From an uncultured Actinomycetes bacterium (GTDB lineage Bacteria; Actinomycetota; Actinomycetes; Nanopelagicales; Nanopelagicaceae): a stretch of DNA of 13,960 bases. Shown here piece after piece: positions 1 to 8,210 of the stretch. Both the position numbers and the translations under genes were made by a program. Below the pieces are notes generated by a model. That model was given only the letters and a program-made list of their open reading frames with translations. It did no database searches and was not told the origin of the DNA. The stretch lies in assembly GCA_903939005.1 (NCBI GenBank), contig CAJAFH010000044.1, forward strand, positions 1 through 13,960, in the 5' to 3' direction. Position 1 is the stretch's first letter. Each line of letters begins with the position of its first letter.

Positions 1-3000
1 ACTACAAAAATAACTGATCCATTTCACGTCACAGCTGTAATTGTTTCTCACGACGGTGCAGTTTGGTTGCCCTCAGTAGTTGCTGCGTTATCTTCGCAAA
101 CTCGCAAGCTTGATCAAATTGTTTCAGTTGATACTGGTTCAAAAGATAATTCTGCTTCACTTTTAAAAGCAGCAAAAATTCCAGTTCTCTCACTGCCTCG
201 CGATTCCGGATTTGGTGATGCCGTTTATCGAGCCGTTGAAAAATTTCCAAAATCAGATAATGAACGCAATGAGTGGATCTGGGTAATTCATGATGATTGC
301 GCACCGAAATCTGATGCGTTAGAGAAATTATTAGCAGAGCTAGTCGAACGTCCCAATGTGGCAATGGCCGGACCAAAGTTATTGGGCTGGCATGATCGCT
401 CGCACTTACTTGAAGTTGGCGTCAGCATTACCAATAACGGTGCTCGTTGGACTGGCATGGAACCACAAGAATATGACCAAGGTCAGCACGATGGAGTTCG
501 CGATGTTCTATCAGTAAGCACCGCCGGAGCTCTCATTCGGCGAGATGTTTTTGCAGAGCTTGGCGGCTATGACCCGCAACTAGCACTATTTCGCGATGAT
601 GTTGATTTCGGTTGGCGAATTCGTATGGCCGGCCATTCCGTAATTGTTGTTACAGATTCTGTGGCATATCACGCGCAGGCTGCCGCATCGGAACGTAGAT
701 CGGTAGATGTCGAAGGTGCGTTTCTGCATCGCCCCTTGCTACTAGACCGACGCAATTCAGCTTATGTTCTATTAGCGAATTCTTCAGCCTGGTTATTGCC
801 ATGGTTAATTCTGCAGCTAGTTATTGGCGCAGCAGTTAGATCTATCGGCTACTTAATTGCAAAGTTACCGGGTTATGCCAGTGATGAAATCTTGGCTATC
901 GCATCACTAATTTTGCGACCAGCAATCCTCAGGGCGGCACGCAAGGAGCGCCGAATTCATCGCTTGTTGCCTCCACGAGTGATTGCTGACTTTATTCCAC
1001 CACGCTTTACTCAATATCGAAATGGCATGAATAACTTTCTGGAATCAATTCGAAATCGAATTTTTGCAAAGCTGCCAACTGATAACGATATTGACGAAGA
1101 ATTCAATGATGATGCCGACCTGCTAACTCCAGCCAAAGTAGTTAATTGGGGGAGCGTATTTAAGCGCCCGCAGGTTGTTCTAGGAATCTCGCTTTTTATT
1201 TTCATCCTGTTATCTTCGAGATCACGTTTTGGTTCGTTAATTGGTGGCGCTTTAGCAACTACTCCACACGGAACAAGTTCACTTTGGCGCAGCTATATTG
1301 AATCTTGGCATCAAGTCGGAATGGGAAGCTCAGCACCAACGCCGCCTTGGGTTGCCTTGCTTTCGCTCTTGTCACTTCTCTTTTTTGGCAAGCCCGCGGT
1401 ATTAATCACTTCGTTAATTTTTCTAGCACCAGCACTTATGGCAATCTCGGCATATAAGTTCCTTAAACTGGTAACCGCTAACGCCTGGTTGCGAGTATCT
1501 GCCAGCATGCTCTATGCAATCAGCCCGGTTGCAATTGCAAGCGTTAATACCGGGCGACTAGGCACTCTAATAATTCTGATTTTGTTACCCTGGATTGTCT
1601 CAAGTATTACCTCATTCGATAATTTTGAAAGAATTTCTTGGCGCCGCATTTTTGGTGTGGCTATATTAATTTCAATTGCGACTTCATTTACTTTGATGGT
1701 TTGGCTAGCCGTATTGGTGGTTACCGCAGTTGGAGTTGGACTCGATATTCGCAGTTTTAATGGCGATCTAAATAAAGAGCTCTTTGACCAGAGGCTGAAG
1801 CGCCGAATAGCGCTATTAGTCACGCCCTTGATCGTTACTGCGCCTTGGTCTCTCGTTGCAATTATTGATCCCACTCGTTTTCTTTACGAACCAGGAATTT
1901 TGTTAAGTGGTGGTGGACCGAATCTCGCTTTCCTAGGAAACCCAGGCGGTCCTGGCGCGCTACCTTGGTGGGCAATTAGCCCGCTCACGTTAGTTCTAAT
2001 CGTGGCGTACTTTGCTAGCACGCAGTTACGCAAAGTCGCTCAAATTGGAACTTTGTTCTTGCTACTTTCGGTTGCGTTAAGTGCACTATCAATTACTGGA
2101 AATGGCACGATCGCACCTACTCAACTTTGGGTCGGAGTTTTCCTAGCAATTGCAACTTTGGCAGCAGTAACAGTCGGCACCATAATTCTCAATGACTTAA
2201 GAGATTATTTGATTGCTACAAATGTCAATTACCGTCATATTTTATCAGCCTGTTTGTTAATAATTACATTGGGATATTCCGCGACTGCTATCTCCTGGAA
2301 TGTTTCGCAAGCATCATCATCGCCGGTCTATTCAAAGAGTGTAAATATTTTGCCCGAATATTTAGGTGTTGAGGCAGATGCAAAAACTCTGGTGCTGCGT
2401 GAAATTACTAATCGAGAACTAACTTCACTCGCTTTCTATATCTCTCGTGGATCAGACATCACTCTTGGTGAACCTGATGTAGCGCCAATTCAAGATCCAG
2501 CAATAGCAAGAGCTGTGATTGAACTGGCCGACGGAAGTGGTTTGACCACAAGTAAAACTTTTGCAGATTTTGGAATCAAGTATTTGTTTGCAAAAAATCC
2601 GATCGATAAGGATGTTGTTCGAACCATCGATGCCCTTGGTGGCTTTGCTCGCACGTCAGCAACAACTGATGGCATAGTTTGGAAAGTCAGTGAGCCAACT
2701 GGTCGTTTAGTTTTTACAAATATCAAGGGCGAAGTAACTTTGCTTGCCAGTGGCGGCATTGGCGTAACGACAAGCGTTCCTGGTCCTGGGGTTATCACGC
2801 TGACCGAAAATTACGATCTGGGTTGGCAAATTCTGCAAAGCGGCTTAAAGCTAGAGCGCAGCGAGAATGAAGCGGGCTTGCCACAGTTCAAGGTGATCGA
2901 AGCTGGCGAGTTCACATTGATACATGATGGAACTTTGCGGCGCGGGGCGCTAAGCCTGCAATTTATTGCCTGGGTAGTTTTGATTATTTTGGCGCTACCT

Positions 3001-3045
3001 GCCGGGCGACGAAAGCGCGAGATCTCAGAGATGGAGCTCTCATGA
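1..3045 (+). CDS. Polytopic membrane glycosyltransferase, GT2 family (5' partial)
   Basis: The reading frame is open from the first base, so the true start lies upstream; the TTG at 67 is internal to the GT2 fold and is not the start. 1014 residues are visible. Residues about 9-225 form a cytoplasmic GT-A domain: the opening strand TAVIVSHDGA, an SVDTGSKDNS segment, an acidic metal-site motif HDDCAP (97-102), and the acceptor/catalytic region RDDVDFGWR (198-206) ending in AYH, as in rhamnosyl- and galactofuranosyl-type GT2 enzymes. A hydrophobic segment follows at about 262-288. Many membrane segments then run from about 392 to the 780s, including a WHQVGMGS...PTPPW motif reminiscent of polyprenyl-sugar-using GT-C enzymes. 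A soluble, presumably extracytoplasmic region and a final membrane helix (about 984-1001) with an RRKR tail complete it. It probably transfers a sugar during envelope glycan or lipid-linked precursor assembly; donor and acceptor cannot be told. Its stop overlaps the DUF5719 start (ATGA). Confidence 0.88.
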   Translation, partial: TTKITDPFHVTAVIVSHDGAVWLPSVVAALSSQTRKLDQIVSVDTGSKDNSASLLKAAKIPVLSLPRDSGFGDAVYRAVEKFPKSDNERNEWIWVIHDDCAPKSDALEKLLAELVERPNVAMAGPKLLGWHDRSHLLEVGVSITNNGARWTGMEPQEYDQGQHDGVRDVLSVSTAGALIRRDVFAELGGYDPQLALFRDDVDFGWRIRMAGHSVIVVTDSVAYHAQAAASERRSVDVEGAFLHRPLLLDRRNSAYVLLANSSAWLLPWLILQLVIGAAVRSIGYLIAKLPGYASDEILAIASLILRPAILRAARKERRIHRLLPPRVIADFIPPRFTQYRNGMNNFLESIRNRIFAKLPTDNDIDEEFNDDADLLTPAKVVNWGSVFKRPQVVLGISLFIFILLSSRSRFGSLIGGALATTPHGTSSLWRSYIESWHQVGMGSSAPTPPWVALLSLLSLLFFGKPAVLITSLIFLAPALMAISAYKFLKLVTANAWLRVSASMLYAISPVAIASVNTGRLGTLIILILLPWIVSSITSFDNFERISWRRIFGVAILISIATSFTLMVWLAVLVVTAVGVGLDIRSFNGDLNKELFDQRLKRRIALLVTPLIVTAPWSLVAIIDPTRFLYEPGILLSGGGPNLAFLGNPGGPGALPWWAISPLTLVLIVAYFASTQLRKVAQIGTLFLLLSVALSALSITGNGTIAPTQLWVGVFLAIATLAAVTVGTIILNDLRDYLIATNVNYRHILSACLLIITLGYSATAISWNVSQASSSPVYSKSVNILPEYLGVEADAKTLVLREITNRELTSLAFYISRGSDITLGEPDVAPIQDPAIARAVIELADGSGLTTSKTFADFGIKYLFAKNPIDKDVVRTIDALGGFARTSATTDGIVWKVSEPTGRLVFTNIKGEVTLLASGGIGVTTSVPGPGVITLTENYDLGWQILQSGLKLERSENEAGLPQFKVIEAGEFTLIHDGTLRRGALSLQFIAWVVLIILALPAGRRKREISEMELS

Positions 3046-4343
3046 AGTTTAAGAAGGGCGCGATCCTAGCTGCGGTTATCGCCGCAGTTTTATTGGCTAC
3101 TAATTTATTCGATGCAAATACAAACGCACGACAATATTCAAAGTCATTCCCGGCCGTAGTTTGTCCACCAAATCCGGCAGGTGTAACAACTGTTACTTCT
3201 GTTTCATCAAAGAAGACGCCGTTCTATCGAGTCGGAAATAAGAGCACTAAATTAGTTAGCATCAATACGCTTCGATATTCGAGTGTCAGTGATCCGATTT
3301 TACTGCAAACAGAAGGTCTTACCCCGGTTAGTTTTCAGAGCCGCACAGGTGTATGGGCTGGCTCGGTTCTCTGTACCGCCCCTGCCTCATCACAATGGTT
3401 TGTAGGCGGAACTTCGAATGTAACCAGCAGAGGTGTAATTTATTTAGTAAACAGCGGCCTAAGTTCTTCAATAGTCGATATCCATACCTGGAGCGAAAAT
3501 GGTGAACAAGCTGTAAAAACTGTTTCGCTAAAGGCGAATTCGAGCTCTTCAGTAAAATTAGATTCCTTAGCGCCAGGGGATTCAAACATTGTGGTTGAAG
3601 TGGTTGCTAGATCTGGCCGCGTTAACAGCTTTTTAGTTGATGAGCGGGCTAATGGTTTGCAGAAGTTGGGCGGCGATTCAGTTAATGCTATTTCGGCCCC
3701 CGCAAGAAAATTCGTAATCACGGGTATTCCGCAGCAATTAGTTAACAACAAAGTGCCAAATCACTACCTTCGTTTATTTGTGCCAGGGGTGGCAGATGCA
3801 AACTTCACACTTGAACTGCTTTCCAGCAACGGCCGTTTTATTCCAATCGGCTTTAATGAACGAAAATTGGTTAGCGGCAGAGTTGTCGAATTGAAGCTGA
3901 CGCCCGAGGTAGCTAAAGGAGCCTTTGCTATCAAGTTAACCTCAGATCAGCCCTTAGTTGCAGCCATTCGTTCTCGATCCACTTCAAACGGAAAGAGTGA
4001 CTTTGTCTGGATTACGCCTTCGCCTGCACTGGGCCCGTTGCAGATTGCGATAGGTGGCATTTTGCCAAAAATCATCTTTGCCGGGGACGCCATTGCCGTG
4101 AATCTAAGAGTTGATTTTTCCAACGGTAAAGTTAAGGAACAAAGCATTACCGGCTCTGATCTAGTTAGTTGGCAAGTGCCAAATAATGCGATTGCAATCA
4201 CTATCTTGAATGCCGGCGTTGATAATTTTGCAGGCGCTTTGATAGCGGCCAAAAGCGGGTATGCCTTCTTCCCAATTGCTTCGGGTGCCGAACTTACTAA
4301 AGTAGCAATTCCATCCTCAAACATTCGGGTTCTAAATCCATAA
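3042..4343 (+). CDS. DUF5719 family membrane-anchored extracytoplasmic protein
   Basis: A 433-residue protein starting at an ATG that overlaps the glycosyltransferase stop by 4 nt, which implies translational coupling. A basic start (MKFKK) and a hydrophobic stretch at residues 7-20 form an uncleaved anchor or signal peptide. No other membrane segment is seen, so the rest should lie outside the membrane. The body is rich in Ser, Val and Asn and looks like repeated beta-sandwich strands. There are exactly two cysteines, C41 (VCPP) and C111 (VLCTAP), a plausible disulfide. The N-terminal pattern and the position next to the GT2 gene and upstream of DUF3499 match the actinobacterial DUF5719 family, whose function I do not know. 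Pairing with a large membrane glycosyltransferase suggests an accessory or scaffold role on the outer face of the membrane; this is inference. Confidence 0.8.
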   Translation: MKFKKGAILAAVIAAVLLATNLFDANTNARQYSKSFPAVVCPPNPAGVTTVTSVSSKKTPFYRVGNKSTKLVSINTLRYSSVSDPILLQTEGLTPVSFQSRTGVWAGSVLCTAPASSQWFVGGTSNVTSRGVIYLVNSGLSSSIVDIHTWSENGEQAVKTVSLKANSSSSVKLDSLAPGDSNIVVEVVARSGRVNSFLVDERANGLQKLGGDSVNAISAPARKFVITGIPQQLVNNKVPNHYLRLFVPGVADANFTLELLSSNGRFIPIGFNERKLVSGRVVELKLTPEVAKGAFAIKLTSDQPLVAAIRSRSTSNGKSDFVWITPSPALGPLQIAIGGILPKIIFAGDAIAVNLRVDFSNGKVKEQSITGSDLVSWQVPNNAIAITILNAGVDNFAGALIAAKSGYAFFPIASGAELTKVAIPSSNIRVLNP

Positions 4344-4371
4344 AAATCCCAAGTTTTACGCGGCTGCCCAC

Positions 4372-4377
4372 TAATCT
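4372..4377 (+). promoter_or_regulatory. Putative -10 element for leaderless DUF3499 transcript
   Basis: TAATCT fits the actinobacterial TANNNT -10 consensus and ends 7 nt before the ATG at 4385, so transcription would start at or next to the start codon. No good Shine-Dalgarno precedes this ATG, which agrees with a leaderless mRNA. No convincing -35 hexamer is seen. The 41-nt spacer holds nothing else recognisable. Confidence 0.4.
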
Positions 4378-4384
4378 GAGTCAT

Positions 4385-4762
4385 ATGAGTTCGCTAAAAG
4401 TAGGTCGCGCGTGTTCTCGCGCTAGTTGCCGTCGTATGGCAACTATGACTTTGACCTACATCTATGCCGAATCAACAGCTGTGGTTGGACCACTGGCAAC
4501 TTATTCCGAACCACATGCATATGATCTCTGCGAGATTCATGCAGAACGTTTAACTGTTCCGAACGGCTGGGAAGTTATTCGCGCACAAATTGCTGATAGC
4601 CAAAGTGGCCCATCTAATGATGACCTAATGGCGATTGCAGATGCCGTCCGCGAAGTAGCTTCAACCCCGATTGCGGAAAATACTTCATCAGCTGCAACTC
4701 TTGCTGCAAGCACTGAACACATCGGTCGACGAGGTCATCTTCGAGCTGTTCCAAATAAGTAA
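4385..4762 (+). CDS. DUF3499 family protein, putative zinc-binding
   Basis: A 125-residue soluble protein with the DUF3499 hallmarks in order: a CSRASC motif (C10, C15), the TLTYIYAESTAVVGPLA segment (22-38), and a YDLCEIHAERL motif (C49, H52) followed by PNGWEV. The Cys/Cys and Cys/His pairs look like a four-ligand zinc site; this is inferred from the pattern, and no function is established that I know of. After about residue 70 the sequence is low-complexity, Ala/Ser-rich and probably disordered. The ATG at 4385 is preferred because family members begin only a few residues before the first cysteine. The gene lies directly upstream of the phosphomannomutase gene, as in mycobacteria (Rv3258c-Rv3257c) and other actinobacteria. 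Confidence 0.85.
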   Translation: MSSLKVGRACSRASCRRMATMTLTYIYAESTAVVGPLATYSEPHAYDLCEIHAERLTVPNGWEVIRAQIADSQSGPSNDDLMAIADAVREVASTPIAENTSSAATLAASTEHIGRRGHLRAVPNK

Positions 4763-4777
4763 TTGAGCGAGTTAGTC

Positions 4778-6139
4778 ATGAGTGAAAATATTCCAGATAT
4801 TTTTAAAGCGTATGACATCCGCGGATTAGTCGATGGCGAACTTTCACCTGATTTTGCATTTGCAGTTGGATTAGCATTTGCCAGATTTCTTGAGATTGAG
4901 CGTGAACCAAGTACGGTAATAATCGGTGAAGATATGCGCCCTTCATCGCCAGAATTAGCAGAGGCTTTCTCAGCAGGTGTAACGAGTAATGGTACAAACG
5001 TAATTCGAATCGGTTTAGCATCAACTGACCTACTCTATTTCGCAGCTGGTTCAAAGAATTTGCCAGGTGCCATGTTTACTGCCAGCCACAACCCGGCTGC
5101 TTATAACGGCATAAAACTATGTCTCAGTGGCGCTCGACCAATTGGTAAAGAAACTGGCCTGCAAACGATTGAGAATTTCGTTCGCAATGGAATGCCGCTT
5201 GCAATGCGACCAGTTGGTATCGAAACCAACGAGGACTTACTTCAAGCATATGCCGATCATCTTCATAAATTAGTTTCGTTTAAAGGCAACCGGCCGCTGA
5301 AGATAGTTATTGATGCAGGTAATGGCATGGCTGGGTTTACAGCGCCAGCAATATTTGAGCGGCTAGGCGCTGAGATTATTCCGCTCTATTTTGAACTCGA
5401 TGGAAATTTTCCTAATCACGAAGCTAATCCGATTGATCCAGCGAATTTACAAGACTTACAAAAAGCAGTTCTGGAAAGTAAAGCTGATATCGGGCTAGCT
5501 TTTGATGGCGATGCCGATCGTTGTTTCCTAGTAGATGAAAAAGGCGAAACGGTTGATCCTTCTTTACTCACTGCACTCATTGCTAGTCGCGAGCTAGCAA
5601 AACATCCTGGAGCGACCATTATTCATAGTTTGATTTCGTCACGAACAGTGGTCGAAGTGATTAACGAATTAGGTGGCATCCCAGTTAGGTCGCGAGTTGG
5701 GCACTCATACATAAAGGCGCTCATGGCAGAGACTGGCGCGATATTTGGTGGCGAGCATTCCGGACATTTCTACTTTAAAGATTTCTGGCGAGCAGACTCT
5801 GGCGCCTTAGCTGCGCTGCACGCGCTAGCTGCACTCGGTGAATCTGAACAGACTATTTCTCAACTGCTTGCCCCATTTAAAAGATATGTTGCTAGTGGCG
5901 AAGTAAATTCGCGAGTGGCAGATGCTGCAGTAGTTATCAAAGCAATTAAAGAAAAGTATTCTGCGCTATCAGAATTTAAGATTGACGAACTCGATGGCTT
6001 AACCGCCTCTACAGAGACCTGGTGGTTTAACGTGCGCGCCTCTAATACCGAACCGCTGTTGCGCCTTAATGTAGAAGCCGATACAGCGGCAAATATGGCA
6101 GCCCATCGTGACGAGCTATTAGCGCTAATTAACGCTTAA
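4778..6139 (+). CDS. manB: Phosphomannomutase/phosphoglucomutase (alpha-D-phosphohexomutase)
   Basis: Interconverts hexose 6-phosphate and hexose 1-phosphate in the cytoplasm, most likely mannose (possibly also glucose), feeding GDP-mannose and envelope glycan synthesis. With the ATG at 4778 the protein has 453 residues, normal for the family. All four active-site loops are present: the phosphoserine loop TASHNP with S103, the metal loop DGDADR (243-248), the sugar-specificity loop GEHSGH (325-330), and the phosphate-binding loop RASNTEPLLR (420-429). The N-terminal FKAYDIRG motif is intact. The frame stays open to a TTG at 4763, directly after the DUF3499 stop, but the ATG 15 nt further in matches the usual family start (a few residues before the FKAYDIRG motif). 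It is probably cotranscribed with DUF3499. The SIS-domain and mannose-6-phosphate isomerase genes that often follow manB in actinobacteria are not here. Confidence 0.93.
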   Translation: MSENIPDIFKAYDIRGLVDGELSPDFAFAVGLAFARFLEIEREPSTVIIGEDMRPSSPELAEAFSAGVTSNGTNVIRIGLASTDLLYFAAGSKNLPGAMFTASHNPAAYNGIKLCLSGARPIGKETGLQTIENFVRNGMPLAMRPVGIETNEDLLQAYADHLHKLVSFKGNRPLKIVIDAGNGMAGFTAPAIFERLGAEIIPLYFELDGNFPNHEANPIDPANLQDLQKAVLESKADIGLAFDGDADRCFLVDEKGETVDPSLLTALIASRELAKHPGATIIHSLISSRTVVEVINELGGIPVRSRVGHSYIKALMAETGAIFGGEHSGHFYFKDFWRADSGALAALHALAALGESEQTISQLLAPFKRYVASGEVNSRVADAAVVIKAIKEKYSALSEFKIDELDGLTASTETWWFNVRASNTEPLLRLNVEADTAANMAAHRDELLALINA

Positions 6140-6245
6140 CTGCTGCGTCTAAGTAGAACTGAACTAGGCATTGCCGATACTCTTGCCTTCTGGCGGGGTC
6201 CTGCCTAATTGACCATATTCTTTCTATCTATTTAGGAGTTTTACC
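6140..6245 (+). promoter_or_regulatory. Leader of ahcY with possible hairpin (6165-6207)
   Basis: This 106-nt spacer between manB and ahcY is the longest between same-strand genes here. TAGGCA (6165-6170) pairs perfectly with TGCCTA (6202-6207). Inside it, CTTGCC and GGCGGG can pair around a TTCT loop (with G-U pairs). There is no T-run after the 3' arm, so it is a poor intrinsic terminator for manB. A TTGACC hexamer at 6209-6214 resembles a -35 box, but no convincing -10 lies at the right distance. It could be a manB 3' end structure, an ahcY 5' regulatory element, or chance. It does not match the known SAH riboswitch consensus as I remember it. Confidence 0.35.
6234..6238 (+). promoter_or_regulatory. 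Shine-Dalgarno that fixes the GTG start of ahcY
   Basis: AGGAG lies 7 nt upstream of the GTG at 6246, the clearest ribosome binding site in the window. The nearby ATG at 6250 is out of frame, so the GTG is the start. A strong site agrees with high expression of this housekeeping gene. Confidence 0.8.
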
Positions 6246-7532
6246 GTGAATGCACCTGTAACAAAGACCGTACCTCGCAACGACATTGCCGATGCTTCGC
6301 TAGCTGAGCAAGGCCGCAAGCGAATCGAATGGGCAGAACGCAATATGCCCGTTCTAGCTCAAATCCGCGAACGATTTGAAAAGTCACAACCATTTGCTGG
6401 CATCCGTATTGCTGCCTGTATGCATGTGACTACTGAAACAGCCAACTTGATGCGCGTTCTAAAAGCCGGAGGTGCAGACATTGCCCTTTGTGCATCAAAT
6501 CCACTTTCAACTCAAGATGACACAGCTGCTGCTCTAGTGCATGAATATGGCATTAGTGTTTTTGCTAAGAACGCCGTTGATCGCGATGGCTACTACGCAC
6601 ATTTAAATGCGGCTCTTGATATCGAACCACATCAAGTTTTCGATGATGGTTGCGATTTGGTTAATGTCTTGCACACAACTCGTCAAGAGTTAATTCCAAA
6701 TGTTGCTGGCGGTTGCGAAGAAACCACAACTGGCGTTATTCGCTTAACCCAAATGGCTAAAGATGGCGCACTGAAGTTCCCAATGATCGCCGTTAATGAC
6801 ACTGATACCAAGCATATGTTTGATAATCGTTATGGCACTGGACAATCAACACTTGATGCAGTTTTCCGTGCAACTAACTACCTTCTAGCTGGCCGCATTG
6901 TGGTTGTAGCAGGATTTGGTTACTGCGGAAAAGGTGTAGCAGAGCGTGCTAAGGGTATGGGCGCAGATGTAATCGTTACCGAAATTGATCCAACCAAAGC
7001 ACTTGATGCGATGATGCAAGGCTTCCGCGTTATGCCAATGACCGATGCTGCAAAAGTTGGCGATGTCTTCATTACGGTTACAGGTAACCGCGATGTTCTT
7101 CGCGATGAGCACTTCGCAGTCATGAAGGATGGCGCAATTATGGCCAACTCTGGTCACTTCGATATTGAAATCGATGTTGCTTGGTTGGAAAGCAACGCCA
7201 AGAGCAAGAATGCCAAGATGCGTCATCAAACCGATGAATATGTAATGGCTGACGGGCGTCGTTTGCTCTTAATTGCTGAAGGTCGTTTGGTAAACCTTGG
7301 CGCTGCCGAAGGTCACCCAGCATCTGTAATGGATATGTCATTCTCAGATCAAGCGCTAACTGCTGAATATCTTGTGAAAGAAGCTAAGAATCTCGCAGCT
7401 GGAATTCATGAAGTTCCCACCTATATAGACAAAGAAGTTGCCAGCCTTAAACTAAGCAGCATGGGTGGAAAGATCGATGTTCTTACACCAGCACAAGACC
7501 TGTACTTGAATTCTTGGGAACACGGAAGCTAA
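6246..7532 (+). CDS. ahcY: Adenosylhomocysteinase (S-adenosyl-L-homocysteine hydrolase), short archaeal-like type
   Basis: Cytoplasmic NAD-dependent enzyme that splits S-adenosylhomocysteine into adenosine and homocysteine, removing the inhibitory product of methyl transfer. At 428 residues it is clearly shorter than the roughly 495-residue mycobacterial SahH. Landmarks: H60 in [14 protein letters not shown] (88-92), D134 in FDDGCDL, E159 in [11 protein letters not shown]189/D193/N194 in [18 protein letters not shown], the Rossmann loop GFGYCGKG (223-230), and H304 in [10 protein letters not shown]. The GTGQS wording, the NPLSTQDD motif and the C-terminus ending near [10 protein letters not shown], without the KPDHYRY tail of the long type, are the pattern I associate with archaeal and thermophile enzymes. 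The start is GTG with an AGGAG site. Its TAA abuts the mtrA ATG with no spacer. Confidence 0.96.
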   Translation: MNAPVTKTVPRNDIADASLAEQGRKRIEWAERNMPVLAQIRERFEKSQPFAGIRIAACMHVTTETANLMRVLKAGGADIALCASNPLSTQDDTAAALVHEYGISVFAKNAVDRDGYYAHLNAALDIEPHQVFDDGCDLVNVLHTTRQELIPNVAGGCEETTTGVIRLTQMAKDGALKFPMIAVNDTDTKHMFDNRYGTGQSTLDAVFRATNYLLAGRIVVVAGFGYCGKGVAERAKGMGADVIVTEIDPTKALDAMMQGFRVMPMTDAAKVGDVFITVTGNRDVLRDEHFAVMKDGAIMANSGHFDIEIDVAWLESNAKSKNAKMRHQTDEYVMADGRRLLLIAEGRLVNLGAAEGHPASVMDMSFSDQALTAEYLVKEAKNLAAGIHEVPTYIDKEVASLKLSSMGGKIDVLTPAQDLYLNSWEHGS

Positions 7533-8210
7533 ATGACTTTAGTCATGGTCGTCGATGACGACCAGGATCTTGCGGAGATGCTCGGCATCGTTTTAACCGG
7601 TGCCGGCATCGACGTGGATCTAGTAAGTCGTGGCGATGAAGTTCTAGATGTTTTCCGAAATAATCCACCAGATTTAGTTTTATTAGATGTGATGTTGCCA
7701 GGATTAGATGGCATCGAAGTATGTAAATTAATCAGAGCCGAATCAATGGTTCCGATTGTGATGCTTTCGGCCAAGGGCGACACCCACGATGTGGTTCGCG
7801 GCCTTGAAGCGGGCGCCGATGATTACATGGTTAAACCATTTAGACATCCATCTGAGTTAATTGCACGAATCCGTACTCGTTTGCGTCGTACAAATACTGA
7901 TATCTCGGGCCTATTAACGATTGCTGATTTAGTGATCGATGTAGTTGCTCATCAAGTATCACGCGCCGGAAAACAAATTGCGCTGACTCGCTTGGAATTT
8001 GATCTGCTGGTTGCACTAGCTCGCGAACCAGGTCGAGTCTTCTCACGAGACGCGCTACTAAGTGAAGTTTGGGGCTATCGCCATTCAACAGATACCCGCC
8101 TGGTTAACGTTCACGTGCAGCGTCTACGCGCCAAAGTTGAACATGATCCAGAGCATCCGGAAATTGTCGTAACCGTGCGAGGTGTTGGTTACAAAGCCGG
8201 CGGTCAGTAA
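7533..8210 (+). CDS. mtrA: DNA-binding response regulator MtrA (OmpR/PhoB family)
   Basis: A 225-residue two-domain regulator. The receiver domain (about 1-115) has the acidic pocket VVDDD (6-10), phospho-acceptor D52 in LLDVMLPG, S79 in MLSAK and K101 in VKPF. The C-terminal winged-helix domain (about 128-225) has LTRLEFDLLVALAREPGRVF, VWGYRH and the closing VTVRGVGYKAG. The wing segment DTRLVNVHVQRLRAKVE is essentially that of mycobacterial MtrA, which makes the assignment firm. MtrA controls cell-wall remodelling and division genes in actinobacteria. The linker after the conserved KPF reads RHPSEL, one residue longer than in M. tuberculosis MtrA. The start ATG directly follows the ahcY stop and has no clear Shine-Dalgarno of its own, so translation is probably coupled. 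Confidence 0.94.
   Translation: MTLVMVVDDDQDLAEMLGIVLTGAGIDVDLVSRGDEVLDVFRNNPPDLVLLDVMLPGLDGIEVCKLIRAESMVPIVMLSAKGDTHDVVRGLEAGADDYMVKPFRHPSELIARIRTRLRRTNTDISGLLTIADLVIDVVAHQVSRAGKQIALTRLEFDLLVALAREPGRVFSRDALLSEVWGYRHSTDTRLVNVHVQRLRAKVEHDPEHPEIVVTVRGVGYKAGGQ

Noticed and set aside
67..69. TTG as the start of the glycosyltransferase
   Set aside because: The GT2 fold begins before it (TAVIVSHDG, codons 11-19) and the frame is open to base 1, so the start is outside the window.
3947..4384. Minus-strand frame of 145 codons, considered as the missing metallopeptidase
   Set aside because: It has no zincin HExxH motif, lies almost wholly over the DUF5719 gene, and reads like an antisense shadow.
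4763..4765. TTG start for the phosphomannomutase
   Set aside because: The in-frame ATG at 4778 fits the family N-terminus and is a better start codon; the TTG would only add five residues.
6140..6245. Known SAH riboswitch upstream of ahcY
   Set aside because: The conserved G/C-rich core I recall for that riboswitch is not present; only generic hairpins are seen.
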